Shown here: in pieces, positions 1 through 8,048 of the stretch | How the letters are laid out: each line of letters starts with the position of its first letter | Numbering within the stretch: position 1 is the stretch's first letter | Origin: UBA2334 sp964396895 | GTDB lineage: Bacteria; Pseudomonadota; Gammaproteobacteria; Burkholderiales; Burkholderiaceae_C | Direction: 5' to 3' | Assembly (NCBI GenBank): GCA_964396895.1 | Contig: CAYNGJ010000007.1 | Span: forward strand, 1-64,000 | Length of the DNA: 64,000 nt | The notes under the pieces: generated by a model | What the model saw: the letters and a program-made list of their open reading frames with translations, nothing else | The model's database searches: none | What the model was told of the DNA's origin: nothing | Program-made: the position numbers and the translations under genes

Positions 1-25
1 GCCGCCGCTGGGGCTGGTTACCAAC

Positions 26-832
26 GCCGCTTTTTGAATATTTCAGGGCCGACTATTTGGTCAATCGCGCAGCTTCCCAGCACCTCACGGCCAAATGTCT
101 TAATCCCTTTGAATTCAGGGCTGGTATTTGGTCTGGCAGCACAGGTAGCAGGATGCTACAGCGCGTCTTAATCCCTTTGAATTCAGGGCTGGTATTTGGT
201 CCCTCTCAAACACCGAACACGCTACCCACCTTGTAGTCTTAATCCCTTTGAATTCAGGGCTGGTATTTGGTCATCGAGTCAGCCCTCGGCACGCTGGAGA
301 CCGTAGGTCTTAATCCCTTTGAATTCAGGGCTGGTATTTGGTCCCAAAGCCACACGGTGGACAACAATCGACAATCGTCTTAATCCCTTTGAATTCAGGG
401 CTGGTATTTGGTCGGGTACATCGCAAGTGGCCTTATCAAGGACTGGTCTTAATCCCTTTGAATTCAGGGCTGGTATTTGGTCCCGTTGCATCTATTCCAA
501 AATCAGACGATGTTGGGTCTTAATCCCTTTGAATTCAGGGCTGGTATTTGGTCACTCACGGACAAGATTACAAGTGTAGACCAAGTCTTAATCCCTTTGA
601 ATTCAGGGCTGGTATTTGGTCAGTGTTGTCGGCTTCGGTGTCTCCGTTCTCAGCAGTCTTAATCCCTTTGAATTCAGGGCTGGTATTTGGTCCGCGTCGC
701 TGGCAAAGCCGATGTCAAAGTGAACGTCTTAATCCCTTTGAATTCAGGGCTGGTATTTGGTCTGAAATCTTTTACACCAGTCATCGCCCGGTATCGTCTT
801 AATCCCTTTGAATTCAGGGCTGGTATTTGGTC
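26..832 (-). CRISPR. CRISPR array, 11 identical 37-nt repeats plus one degenerate repeat
   Basis: Eleven identical 37-nt repeats start at 97, 165, 236, 307, 377, 446, 517, 585, 656, 726 and 796; on the + strand each begins GTCTTAATCCC and ends ATTTGGTC. Spacers are 31-34 nt and all different. A degenerate copy ending at 62 marks the left, presumably oldest, end; the array could still continue beyond the window. Read on the minus strand the repeat ends ATTAAGAC, the kind of 8-nt 5' handle seen on type III crRNAs, and contains a short CCCT/AGGG stem around GAATTC. The decayed left end, the ATTAAGAC end and the minus-strand cas genes all point to transcription leftward from a leader at 833-937. 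The type III assignment is inferred from the repeat alone. Confidence 0.97.
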
Positions 833-937
833 TGCATGTGCCGAAAAACCCTTTACTTTCAAACACTTGCGGAGACGTTTGGCGGTGCAGGGTGTGTTTG
901 GCAAAGCTGACTTGCACGGGACAGAAACCAAGCCGCG
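833..937 (-). promoter_or_regulatory. Probable CRISPR leader
   Basis: This 105-bp non-coding stretch lies between the end of cas2 and the newest repeat. On the minus strand the part next to the array is A/T-rich (GAAAGTAAAGGG and a run of T). Its position at the non-degenerate end of the array fits a leader carrying the array promoter and the integration site. No promoter was assigned with certainty. Confidence 0.6.
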
Positions 938-1243
938 TCAACTGAGCAGAAACGGCTGGTTGGGATCTTGCCACACGTCCGTGGGCAATATGGGTTGGCC
1001 CAGGGTGGTTTGCCAGGGGTTGGCGGGCACGCGGTAGGCGCGCACATCGTCGGTTCGGGGGTCTATGAGTTTGGCCAGTGTGACCATGAGACTGCCCATG
1101 CGTGCCTGGCTGGCCACCACATGGAACACCGAGTACTGCACCGGTATGCCTTCTTTTTTTAACGCTTTGTGAACGCGTTGAAGTCGGCGGGAGGAGCTGA
1201 TGTCGTAGGTGACGACCCAGCTGGCAGGGGTGTGTTGGCTCAC
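938..1243 (-). CDS. cas2: Cas2, CRISPR adaptation protein
   Basis: 101 aa from a GTG start, typical Cas2 size. The first strand WVVTYDIS carries the conserved Asp, followed by SVFHV and the DDVRAYRV strand of the ferredoxin-like fold. Cas2 dimers bridge Cas1 dimers in the spacer-integration complex. The open frame extends further upstream, but that part overlaps the end of the cas1-like gene and lacks Cas2 features, so the GTG at 1243 is preferred although no clear Shine-Dalgarno precedes it. It is the last gene of the cas1, cas1-like, cas2 operon, 19 nt after the cas1-like stop. Confidence 0.93.
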   Translation of the reverse strand: MSQHTPASWVVTYDISSSRRLQRVHKALKKEGIPVQYSVFHVVASQARMGSLMVTLAKLIDPRTDDVRAYRVPANPWQTTLGQPILPTDVWQDPNQPFLLS

Positions 1244-1262
1244 GGTGGGGTGTTGGGGGGGG

Positions 1263-2033
1263 TCAGGGGTATTGGAAGCTTTTGGCCACGCGCAACAGAG
1301 CGCCCAGGTGCAGGTTGAGTGCCGCGCCGTTTGTGGTCTGCCAGTGTTCAAACAGGTCGGTGAGTTCGCGCTCGGTGTCGCATTGTGCAAGTACTGGTCC
1401 GCTGCACAGGTTCATTTCAGCCCACAGCAGTTGTGTCAGGTCGTGGGCCAGTTGTATGTCGTTGCCTTGGGCATCCCACAGCAGGTTGGGCAGTTGGTGT
1501 TGCTGAAGTTGGGCTGCGACCCACGCGTGGCAGTGGCCTTGCAGGGCCAGGGGCAGGTGTGCGCGCAGCCGGTTGCCGTATACCCATTCACGTTTGGTCT
1601 GTTCCCAGTCAAGAGGGCTGGTGGGTGCGGTGTCGGTGCGGCGCCAGTGGGTCAGCACTTGCATGCGGCGGCTGCGGTGCCAGTTTTGGTAGTGCTCGGT
1701 GCCGTCGGGCTGTTCCAGTAGCAGTTCCAGTGTGTCGGCTTGGCACATGTGTTTCGCCCGGCATGGGCTGGCACTGCCCAGTGGGTTGCCTTTGCCGTCT
1801 GCCCAAGTGATGCTGATGCCGTGTTGGAGGCAGAGGGCGAGAGCGCCTCCGTCCCAGTCCACCGCCGCGCTGCTGACCACTCTGGCCAGGCGTGTCAGTG
1901 GGTAGCGCAGGGTTTGGCCGGCTGCGTTGGTGACAACCAACGCTTCGTGGGTATGGGCCACGCGCTTGTGTGTGCCGCCGCCCAGGTACAGGGCGCGGGC
2001 GCCGGGGGGGTGGTGGACGCTGGCAGCGGTCAT
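1263..2033 (-). CDS. Cas1-like protein lacking the Cas1 catalytic residues
   Basis: 256 aa. The first ~90 residues (LYLGGGTHKRVA, a central LVVTN, LTRLARVVSS, then LCLQHGISITWADG) follow the same strand pattern as the N-terminal beta domain of the neighbouring Cas1. The remaining ~160 residues are helical and Trp/Gln/His-rich. I find none of the Cas1 signatures there: no Glu in an EG..A..Y context, no GF.H, no D...EP.RP. The ATG overlaps the cas1 TGA (ATGA), so the two are translationally coupled. It is best read as a shortened, catalytically inactive Cas1 paralogue that may pair with active Cas1. Homology is inferred from fold pattern and context, not strong identity. The frame stays open upstream to 2915 inside cas1, but that part is a shadow. 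Confidence 0.75.
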   Translation of the reverse strand: MTAASVHHPPGARALYLGGGTHKRVAHTHEALVVTNAAGQTLRYPLTRLARVVSSAAVDWDGGALALCLQHGISITWADGKGNPLGSASPCRAKHMCQADTLELLLEQPDGTEHYQNWHRSRRMQVLTHWRRTDTAPTSPLDWEQTKREWVYGNRLRAHLPLALQGHCHAWVAAQLQQHQLPNLLWDAQGNDIQLAHDLTQLLWAEMNLCSGPVLAQCDTERELTDLFEHWQTTNGAALNLHLGALLRVAKSFQYP

Positions 2034-3031
2034 GTTGCGGGTTCCTCGCCGTCGGGTTCGGGGTCGGTGTGTATCCAGGCCAAGCCCTCGTTTCGCAATT
2101 GACTGGCCAGGTGGCGGGTTTGCAGGCGCAGCCAGCGCCGCAGGGGTTTGCTGGTGCGTTCCCAGGTGGCATAGAAGACGGCGCGCCCGGCTTTGCCCAG
2201 CAGGCATGCGCCACCGGTGGTGTTGAAGTGGTCTTCGCGCAGGGTGCGGTTGCGCAGCAATTCCCACACCCACAGGTCCACTGTGGGGCGCAGCGGCTCT
2301 ATCAGGTCGCTGGCCAGGCTTTCGCGTCCGATGGTGGGGCGGTGGTAGAAGCCAAGCAAGGGGTCTAGCCCCGCCGTTTGGCACGCGTGTATGGCCTGGC
2401 TGTGCAGCAAGGTGTAGCCCAAGCTGAGGCAGACGTTGACCGGATCGCGCGGGGGACGGCGGTTGCGCCCGGTGAATTCCAGCGCAGGGGGCATGACCCC
2501 AGCCAGGCCGCCGAAGTAGGCCCTGGCGGCGGCACCTTCTTTGCCGCGCAGGGTGTCCAGCGCCAAGGTTTGGGTGGTTGGGCCCATGGTTTGGGCTATG
2601 GCGGCGAGGGTTTGCAGGGCGTCCCACAGGGGTTTGCGGGCATCGGGGCGTTCGCGCAGCAGGTGTTGCAGGGCGCGCTGCTGGCGTTGCAGTTTGGCAC
2701 TCACCAGGCTGTGTGACCAGTGGCGACAGGCGCTGTCGTCCATGACGCGGTGTGCCTGGGCCAGGCGCACGGCTGCGTCGTTGTGTTGTGGTCCCAGCAC
2801 CACGGCCACCCGCCTGTGGACTCGGGGGCTCATGAGCACGGTGCTGACACCTGCCTCGGCCAGTTTCAGCAACACGCCACTGCTGAGCAGGGTTTGGGCG
2901 CCATGCACCACGCAACGTTCGACGAGCTTGATGGGAACGGTACCCCGGCGGGCACCGGCCTCGTACAGGACGAGGGTGTCGCCTTCAGCCCTGACTTCCA
3001 GGTTGGCACGGTCGAGCAGGAGGAGGCTCAT
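2030..3031 (-). CDS. cas1: Cas1, CRISPR integrase
   Basis: 333 aa, full length. It has an N-terminal beta domain and a C-terminal helical domain carrying the three metal ligands: Glu165 in GKEGAAARAYF, His230 in GFYHR and Asp242 in SDLIEPLRP. Cas1 integrates new spacers at the leader end of the array. It is the first gene of a tight operon with the cas1-like gene and cas2. No cas3, cas10, cas9 or effector subunits are seen, so interference genes must lie left of the window or elsewhere, or be absent. Confidence 0.97.
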   Translation of the reverse strand: MSLLLLDRANLEVRAEGDTLVLYEAGARRGTVPIKLVERCVVHGAQTLLSSGVLLKLAEAGVSTVLMSPRVHRRVAVVLGPQHNDAAVRLAQAHRVMDDSACRHWSHSLVSAKLQRQQRALQHLLRERPDARKPLWDALQTLAAIAQTMGPTTQTLALDTLRGKEGAAARAYFGGLAGVMPPALEFTGRNRRPPRDPVNVCLSLGYTLLHSQAIHACQTAGLDPLLGFYHRPTIGRESLASDLIEPLRPTVDLWVWELLRNRTLREDHFNTTGGACLLGKAGRAVFYATWERTSKPLRRWLRLQTRHLASQLRNEGLAWIHTDPEPDGEEPAT

Positions 3032-3169
3032 GCTCGTTCTCCCATGTGTCGCTGGGTTTTTTGACGGGGGTTACGACAGTGTTTGGCGTGTGCAGGTGTT
3101 TGCATGCCTGCATTGTTGTGGCGGATCCGGGTATTTAGGGGGTGCGGCAAGCTTGCCGCGGTGAGTGGC

Positions 3170-4327
3170 TTATCGGAACGCCCACCAGGGCAGCCACTGG
3201 TTCATGGCCAGCACCTGGCCGGGGTGGTCAGGGGTGTAACCCGTGAGCTGTTGCAGCTGCTGGGTCCAGGCGGGGGTGGCCAGCAGCTGGCGCAGGGCGT
3301 GGACGGGCGGGGTGTCCAGCGCGGTTTTCAGGCACACCAGCTGGTAGCGCTCTTGCAGCAGGGGCACAAAGTCCAGCCCGGCGGCGTGCGCGGCGGTGGC
3401 CGAACCCAGGCTGGCATCGGCCTGGCCATTGGCCACGGCCTGGGCGGCGGCGGCGTGCGAGGGTTGGGTGTGGCCGTGGTTTTTCAGGGCGTGAGCGGGT
3501 AGGTCCAAGTCCATCAGCAATTCGTCCAGCAGCACGCGCGTGCCGGTGCCCAGGGGGCGGTTGACCCAGGTGGCTTGCTGGGTGACCACGTCTCTCAGCG
3601 AGCGCAGCCCCTTGGGGTTGCCTGGGGCCACCATCAACCCCATCCAGCGCAGCGCAAACCCGATGATTTTGTGGCGACCTGGCTTGAGCAGTGGTTTGTA
3701 AGTGCGTGCGGTGTGGGTGTGGCGGTGCGGCAGCTGGCGGGTGTGAAACCCGGCCAGCTGGCAGCGACCCTCGTTGAGGGCGCGGATGGCGTCCACGCTG
3801 CCGGTGAACTGGATGTCCAGGTGCAGGTGGCGCTGTGCGGCGGCCATGTCTTGGAGGTGGGCCAGGGCATCGTCGTGGCTGGCGTGCAGGCTGAGTACCT
3901 GGGTGTGCTCGTCAAACACGGTGGCCAGGGCGCGCTCCAGTTCGGCGCGCAGCGCTTCGATCTGCGGGGCCAGCCGGGCCTGGGCCAGCCGTTCGGCCCA
4001 CAGCAGTTTGTCGGCAAAGGCGGTGAGGCGGGCGGCCTGGCCCCTGTCCCACACGATGAGCTCGTGTCCCACCTGCACCTCCCAGTCCTTGAGTTGGCCC
4101 CACACATGGCGGTATGACAGGCCCAGCGAACGGGCCGCTCCAGAAATGGAGCCTTGCTGGCGCACGGCCTGCAACAGGTCGAGCAGCGGGTTGCCCAGCG
4201 TGGCGGTGCGCTGGCGCGCGGTGGTGAACTGGTAGCCCAGGGCCACACGCGTGGGGCGCTGTGGCGCGGGTTCAGGCGCCTGGGCGGGTGCGGATGGCGT
4301 GTAGGCGGGCGGTGCGGGGGGCTTCAT
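3170..4327 (-). CDS. LysR/ModE-type HTH regulator with oxyanion-binding domain, likely tungstate-responsive
   Basis: About 385 aa. Residues ~45-110 form a ModE/LysR winged helix (LLQAVRQQGSISGAARSLGLSYRHVWGQL). The rest is a periplasmic-binding-protein-like domain (SLHASHDDALAHLQ, GSVDAIRALNEGRCQLAGFH, GNPKGLRSLRD, NRPLGTGTR), the fold used by ModA/TupA-type oxyanion receptors. It is divergently transcribed from tupBCA with a perfect inverted repeat between, so the likely role is sensing tungstate to control Tup. Two in-frame ATGs exist (4345 and 4327); the second begins MKPPAPP and is used here, with no strong ribosome site before either. Ligand specificity is inferred from context. Confidence 0.8.
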   Translation of the reverse strand: MKPPAPPAYTPSAPAQAPEPAPQRPTRVALGYQFTTARQRTATLGNPLLDLLQAVRQQGSISGAARSLGLSYRHVWGQLKDWEVQVGHELIVWDRGQAARLTAFADKLLWAERLAQARLAPQIEALRAELERALATVFDEHTQVLSLHASHDDALAHLQDMAAAQRHLHLDIQFTGSVDAIRALNEGRCQLAGFHTRQLPHRHTHTARTYKPLLKPGRHKIIGFALRWMGLMVAPGNPKGLRSLRDVVTQQATWVNRPLGTGTRVLLDELLMDLDLPAHALKNHGHTQPSHAAAAQAVANGQADASLGSATAAHAAGLDFVPLLQERYQLVCLKTALDTPPVHALRQLLATPAWTQQLQQLTGYTPDHPGQVLAMNQWLPWWAFR

Positions 4328-4376
4328 GCCGCCAGTGTGCCGCATGCGGCCAGCGTACCGGAGGCGCGCCTATGCA

Positions 4377-4393
4377 CACGGTTTCATACCGTG
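4377..4393. promoter_or_regulatory. Candidate operator between regulator and tupBCA
   Basis: Perfect inverted repeat CACGGT-TTCAT-ACCGTG in the 178-bp divergent intergenic region, about 50 bp from the regulator start and 113 bp from tupB. Symmetry and position suit a dimeric winged-helix regulator. Binding is inferred. Confidence 0.5.
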
Positions 4394-4505
4394 GCAACAC
4401 CTAGGGTGCCGGGGCCAAATGCGGCCTACCATACGCGGCCTTTTCTTCCGGTTCTTCCGCCTTTCCTGTCCACACTTTTTTCCCTTTGTCCCCTGTCGTT
4501 TTCTC

Positions 4506-5249
4506 ATGAATGGTTTTTCCGAGAGCCTGAGCACCGCGGTGCAGCTGCTGTTCAGCGGCGACGCCATGCTGTGGCAAATTGTCCAGCGCTCACTCGCTGT
4601 CAGCGCCACGGCGTGTGTGCTGGCGTGTGGTCTGGGTCTGTGGCTGGGGGCCAGCCTGGCCGTGACGCGGTTTGCCGGTCGGGGGCTGGTGCTGGCCTTG
4701 CTCAACACCTTGCTGGCACTGCCCTCTGTGGTGGTGGGCCTGGTGGTGTACCTGCTGCTGTCGCGCACAGGGCCTCTGGGGTTTCTGGGGTGGATGTTTT
4801 CGTTTCAGGCCATGGTGCTGGCCCAAACGGTGCTGGTGGTGCCCGTGGTCACCGCTCTGACCCGCCAGGCCATTGAGGACGCCGACCAGGCGCACGGCGA
4901 GCAGTGGCAATCGCTGGGTGCCAGCCGCTGGCAGCGGGCCGGGTTGTTGCTGTGGGACGAGCGGTTTGCCCTGCTCACCGTGGTCATTGCCGCCTTTGGC
5001 CGCGCCATTTCCGAGGTGGGCGCGGTGATGATTGTGGGCGGCAACATTGACGGGTTCACCCGCGTCATGACCACCGCCATTGCCCTGGAAACCAGCAAGG
5101 GCGACCTGCCCCTGGCGCTGGGCCTGGGCTTGGTGCTGTTGGGCGTGGTGGGCGCCATGAACCTGCTGTTGCTGGCACTTCGCCATTGGCGCAGCCGGGT
5201 GGAGGGCGCGGCGGCCACGGCCCACCCACCACCGGCGGTGGCCACATGA
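4506..5249 (+). CDS. tupB: Tungstate ABC transporter permease TupB
   Basis: 247 aa with about five hydrophobic segments and the binding-protein-dependent permease loop around EDADQAHGEQWQSLGASRWQRAGLLLWDERFALLTVVIAAFGRAISEVGAVMIVGGN, whose long form is typical of the TupB/WtpB group. The start ATGAATGG is chosen because an upstream extension in the same frame would run into the promoter region and lacks hydrophobic character. First gene of tupBCA; its TGA overlaps the tupC ATG. Forms the inner-membrane channel for tungstate with TupC. Confidence 0.92.
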   Translation: MNGFSESLSTAVQLLFSGDAMLWQIVQRSLAVSATACVLACGLGLWLGASLAVTRFAGRGLVLALLNTLLALPSVVVGLVVYLLLSRTGPLGFLGWMFSFQAMVLAQTVLVVPVVTALTRQAIEDADQAHGEQWQSLGASRWQRAGLLLWDERFALLTVVIAAFGRAISEVGAVMIVGGNIDGFTRVMTTAIALETSKGDLPLALGLGLVLLGVVGAMNLLLLALRHWRSRVEGAAATAHPPPAVAT

Positions 5250-6067
5250 GCGCCACCTGTTGGCAGCCCAGCCTGCGCGTGTCCACCGCTGGGGGTGAGG
5301 GCCTGTCGGGTGGTGGTGGCCGCTCACCCGGTGGCCGTGGCCCTGTTCCCCCCGTGTTGCCCGTGCTGACGCTGAACCACGCCCGCCTGCAACTGGGCGG
5401 TGCCTGGGTGCTGCGCGACATTCAGCTGAGCATTCGCCCGGGCGAACGGGTGGCGCTGGTGGGTGCCAACGGTTCGGGCAAAAGCACCCTGCTGCGCCTG
5501 ATGCACGGCCTGCTGCTGCCGACCGAGGGAGAGCGCCTGGCCCAGCCTGGCTGCCTGCAGGCCATGCTGTTTCAGCGCCCGCACGTGCTGCGAACCTCCG
5601 CGCTGAACAACGTGGCCCTGGCGTTGTGGCTGCGCAGTGGCTGGTGGCGTTGGGGCGCCTGGCGTGCCAGCCAGGCCCTGGCCCGTCAGGCGCTGGCGCA
5701 AGTGGGTTTGCTGGACCAGGCGCACAAGCCGGCCAAAACCCTCTCGGGCGGGCAGCAGCAGCGGCTGGCGCTGGCCCGCTGCTGCAGCTTTGGACCCGAC
5801 ATGCTGCTGCTGGACGAGCCCACCGCCAGCCTGGATCCCCACGCGAAACGCGATGTGGAGGCCCTGATCGCCGAGCTGGGTCAGACCAAAACCCTGGTGT
5901 TTGCCAGCCACAACCTGGGTCAGGTCAAGCGCCTGGCCACCCGGGTGCTCTACCTGGAGCAGGGCCGGGTGTTGGCCGATCTGCCGGTGCACGAATTTTT
6001 CAATGGCCAGGTGCTGCCTGTCCGTTACCCCGAAGCCCATTTGTTTGTTCAAGGAGAAACCACATGA
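5246..6067 (+). CDS. tupC: Tungstate ABC transporter ATP-binding protein TupC
   Basis: 273 aa. Walker A GANGSGKST, signature LSGGQQQRLALAR, Walker B MLLLDEPTASLD and the His switch FASHN are all intact. The first ~45 residues are a Gly/Pro-rich leader before the first ABC strand (LTLNHARLQLGG). Overlaps tupB by ATGA and tupA by ATGA, so the three genes are translationally coupled. Energises tungstate import. Confidence 0.93.
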   Translation: MSATCWQPSLRVSTAGGEGLSGGGGRSPGGRGPVPPVLPVLTLNHARLQLGGAWVLRDIQLSIRPGERVALVGANGSGKSTLLRLMHGLLLPTEGERLAQPGCLQAMLFQRPHVLRTSALNNVALALWLRSGWWRWGAWRASQALARQALAQVGLLDQAHKPAKTLSGGQQQRLALARCCSFGPDMLLLDEPTASLDPHAKRDVEALIAELGQTKTLVFASHNLGQVKRLATRVLYLEQGRVLADLPVHEFFNGQVLPVRYPEAHLFVQGETT

Positions 6068-6897
6068 CCATTATTTTCAAAGAAAAACGGCGTCTAGCGC
6101 TTTCTGTAATTGGATTTGTAGCTATTGGTTTTGGTTCTGCATTTCAGGCACATGCCCAAGCGGAGTCCATTGTGGTGTCATCCACCACGTCCACCGAGCA
6201 GTCTGGCTTGTTTGCCCACCTGTTGCCCGCGTTCAAGCAGGCCACCGGCATCGACACCAAAGTGGTAGCCCTGGGCACCGGTCAGGCGTTGGACATGGCC
6301 CGCCGGGGCGATGCCGACGTGGTGTTTGTGCACGACCAAGTGGCCGAAGGCAAATTTGTGGCCGAGGGCTTTGGCCTCAAGCGCCTACCCGTCATGTACA
6401 ACGACTTTGTGCTCATTGGCCCCAAGGCCGACCCAGGCGCCACCAAGGGCAGCGACATCACCGCCGCACTGGCCAAACTCGCGGCGGGCAACGCCAATTT
6501 TGTGAGCCGGGGCGACAAAAGCGGCACCCATGCCGCCGAGCTCCGCTTCTGGAAAATGACCGGCCAAGACAGCAAAGGCAGTGGCTACAAAGAGTGTGGC
6601 TGTGGCATGGGTCCGGCCCTCAACATCGCTGCCAGCAGCGGGGCCTACGTGCTGACCGACCGGGGCACCTGGCTGAACTTCAAAAACCGCGCCGACCTGG
6701 CCGTGCTGGTGGAGGGCGACAAGCGCCTGTTCAACCAGTACGGGGTGATGGTGGTCAACCCCGCCAAGCACGCCCATGTCAAGCTGGCTGCCGCCCAGAA
6801 ATTTGCCGATTGGGTGACATCACCCGCAGGCCAAGCCAGTATTGCCAGCTACAAAATTGGTGGCGAACAGCTGTTCTTCCCCAACGCGGGCCAGTGA
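6064..6897 (+). CDS. tupA: Tungstate-binding periplasmic protein TupA
   Basis: 277 aa with an AAGGAGA ribosome site. Signal peptide ~1-31 (KEKRR, hydrophobic core, cleavage near AHAQA). The mature part opens with VVSSTTSTEQSGLF, the TTSTxxSG oxyanion motif of TupA, followed by GTGQALDMARRGDADVVFVHD and SRGDKSGTHAAE, both typical of TupA and not of ModA. Delivers tungstate to TupBC. The signal-peptide core is encoded by a copy of the 31-nt repeat found in five other places here (6095-6125), with visibly lower GC than the rest of the gene. Convergent with modC, 13 nt away. Tungsten use in the window: the aldehyde oxidoreductase at 58245. Confidence 0.95.
   Translation: MTIIFKEKRRLALSVIGFVAIGFGSAFQAHAQAESIVVSSTTSTEQSGLFAHLLPAFKQATGIDTKVVALGTGQALDMARRGDADVVFVHDQVAEGKFVAEGFGLKRLPVMYNDFVLIGPKADPGATKGSDITAALAKLAAGNANFVSRGDKSGTHAAELRFWKMTGQDSKGSGYKECGCGMGPALNIAASSGAYVLTDRGTWLNFKNRADLAVLVEGDKRLFNQYGVMVVNPAKHAHVKLAAAQKFADWVTSPAGQASIASYKIGGEQLFFPNAGQ
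6095..6125 (+). repeat. 31-nt AT-rich repeat, copy A, inside the tupA signal peptide
   Basis: Aligns without gaps to five other copies (cores at 22786, 32139, 36776, 46280, 60107): starts TAGCGCTTT, has ATTGG in the middle and ends TAGCTAT. This copy is translated as the hydrophobic core LALSVIGFVAI of the TupA signal peptide. Confidence 0.8.
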
Positions 6898-6910
6898 TGC
6901 CAGGGGTTTG

Positions 6911-8032
6911 TCAGCGCACCACGGCCACGCCCTTGACCTGGGCGTACACCGCCACCCCTGGAACCAGTGCCAGGCGTTGGGCAGAGGCTTGGCTGATGCG
7001 GGAGAGCAGGCGCGTGGTGGGGGCGTTGTCCACCCCGGTCACGTCCAGCCCCACCAGTACCTGACCAGGGCCGTCGGGGCTGAGGCCGGTGACGGTGGCG
7101 CACCAGGTGTTGAGCACGCTGGTGCGCTGCGGCGCATCGAGTGACAGGCTCACGTCGCGCGCCTGAATGCGCACCCGCACCGGTGTGTCGGAGGGCAAAG
7201 GGGTGGCCCGGATTTGCGGCAGCAACAGGTGGCCGCCGGCAAAGCGCAGGGTGCACATGCCCGTTTCGGTGGCGCTGAGGCCGCAGGTGCGCGCCTCGAT
7301 GAGGGCGCTGGCGGCGTCGCCCCTGGCCAGCGGCAGGTCGGCGCGGGTGAGCAGCTCGGCCACTGGGCCTTGGGCCATCACCTGGCCGTCGTGCAGCAGC
7401 ACCAGGTGGTCGGCCAGGCGCAGCACCTCGTCCATGGCGTGGGTCACGTATACCACCGGGATGTCCAGCCGCTCGTGCAATTGTTCCAGCCAGGGCAGGA
7501 TGTCGGCCTTGCGCTGTGCGTCCAGGGCGGCCAGGGGTTCGTCCATCAGCAGCACACGCGGGCTGGTGGCCAGGGCGCGGGCGATGGATACGCGCTGGCG
7601 TTCACCGCCCGACAACTCGTGCGGCCGTCGCTGCAGCAGGTGGGCAATGCCCAGCAGCGCCAGTGCGTGGTCCCAGTTGTGGCGGCGCAGGGCGGCGGGC
7701 GTGCGCTCGAAGCCAAAGCGGATGTTGGCCTCCACCGTCATGTGTTCGAACAGGCTGGCCTCCTGAAACACGTAACCCAGCGGGCGCTGGTGCACGGGTT
7801 TGAACAGGCGCTGTGTGCTGTCTTGCCACAGCTCACCGCCCACACTCACCTGGCCTTGGGCCTGGGGCTCCAGACCAGCCAGCACACGCAGGCAGGTGGT
7901 TTTGCCCGAGCCGGAGGCGCCGAACAGCGCGGTCACACCCTGGGCGGGCAGGGTCACGTCTACATCGAGCGTGAACCCGGGGCGTGACAGTCGGGTGCGC
8001 AGCGTCAGAGGGGGCGGGGCCGTGGTGCTCAT
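6911..8032 (-). CDS. modC: Molybdate ABC transporter ATP-binding protein ModC
   Basis: 373 aa. Walker A GASGSGKTT, signature LSGGERQRVSIARAL, Walker B VLLMDEPLAALD, followed by a C-terminal ~110-residue Mop/TOBE region (RVRIQARDVSLSLDAPQRTSVLNTW, GQVLVGLDVTG) that senses oxyanion. Length and the Mop tail are characteristic of ModC. Last gene of modABC; convergent with tupA. Confidence 0.95.
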   Translation of the reverse strand: MSTTAPPPLTLRTRLSRPGFTLDVDVTLPAQGVTALFGASGSGKTTCLRVLAGLEPQAQGQVSVGGELWQDSTQRLFKPVHQRPLGYVFQEASLFEHMTVEANIRFGFERTPAALRRHNWDHALALLGIAHLLQRRPHELSGGERQRVSIARALATSPRVLLMDEPLAALDAQRKADILPWLEQLHERLDIPVVYVTHAMDEVLRLADHLVLLHDGQVMAQGPVAELLTRADLPLARGDAASALIEARTCGLSATETGMCTLRFAGGHLLLPQIRATPLPSDTPVRVRIQARDVSLSLDAPQRTSVLNTWCATVTGLSPDGPGQVLVGLDVTGVDNAPTTRLLSRISQASAQRLALVPGVAVYAQVKGVAVVR

Positions 8033-8048
8033 GGGGTGTCAGGCGGTG

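Noticed and set aside
279..931. Several open frames across the CRISPR repeats encoding repeated LNPFEFRAGIW or DQIPALNSKG peptides
   Set aside because: They are translations of the repeat itself, with period equal to repeat plus spacer.
938..1390. 150-aa version of Cas2 from an upstream ATG
   Set aside because: The added 49 residues have no Cas2 character and overlap the end of the cas1-like gene.
2034..2915. 550-aa minus-strand frame continuing upstream of the cas1-like gene
   Set aside because: The upper part is a Pro/Arg-rich shadow of cas1 in another frame; the ATGA overlap at 2033 marks the real start.
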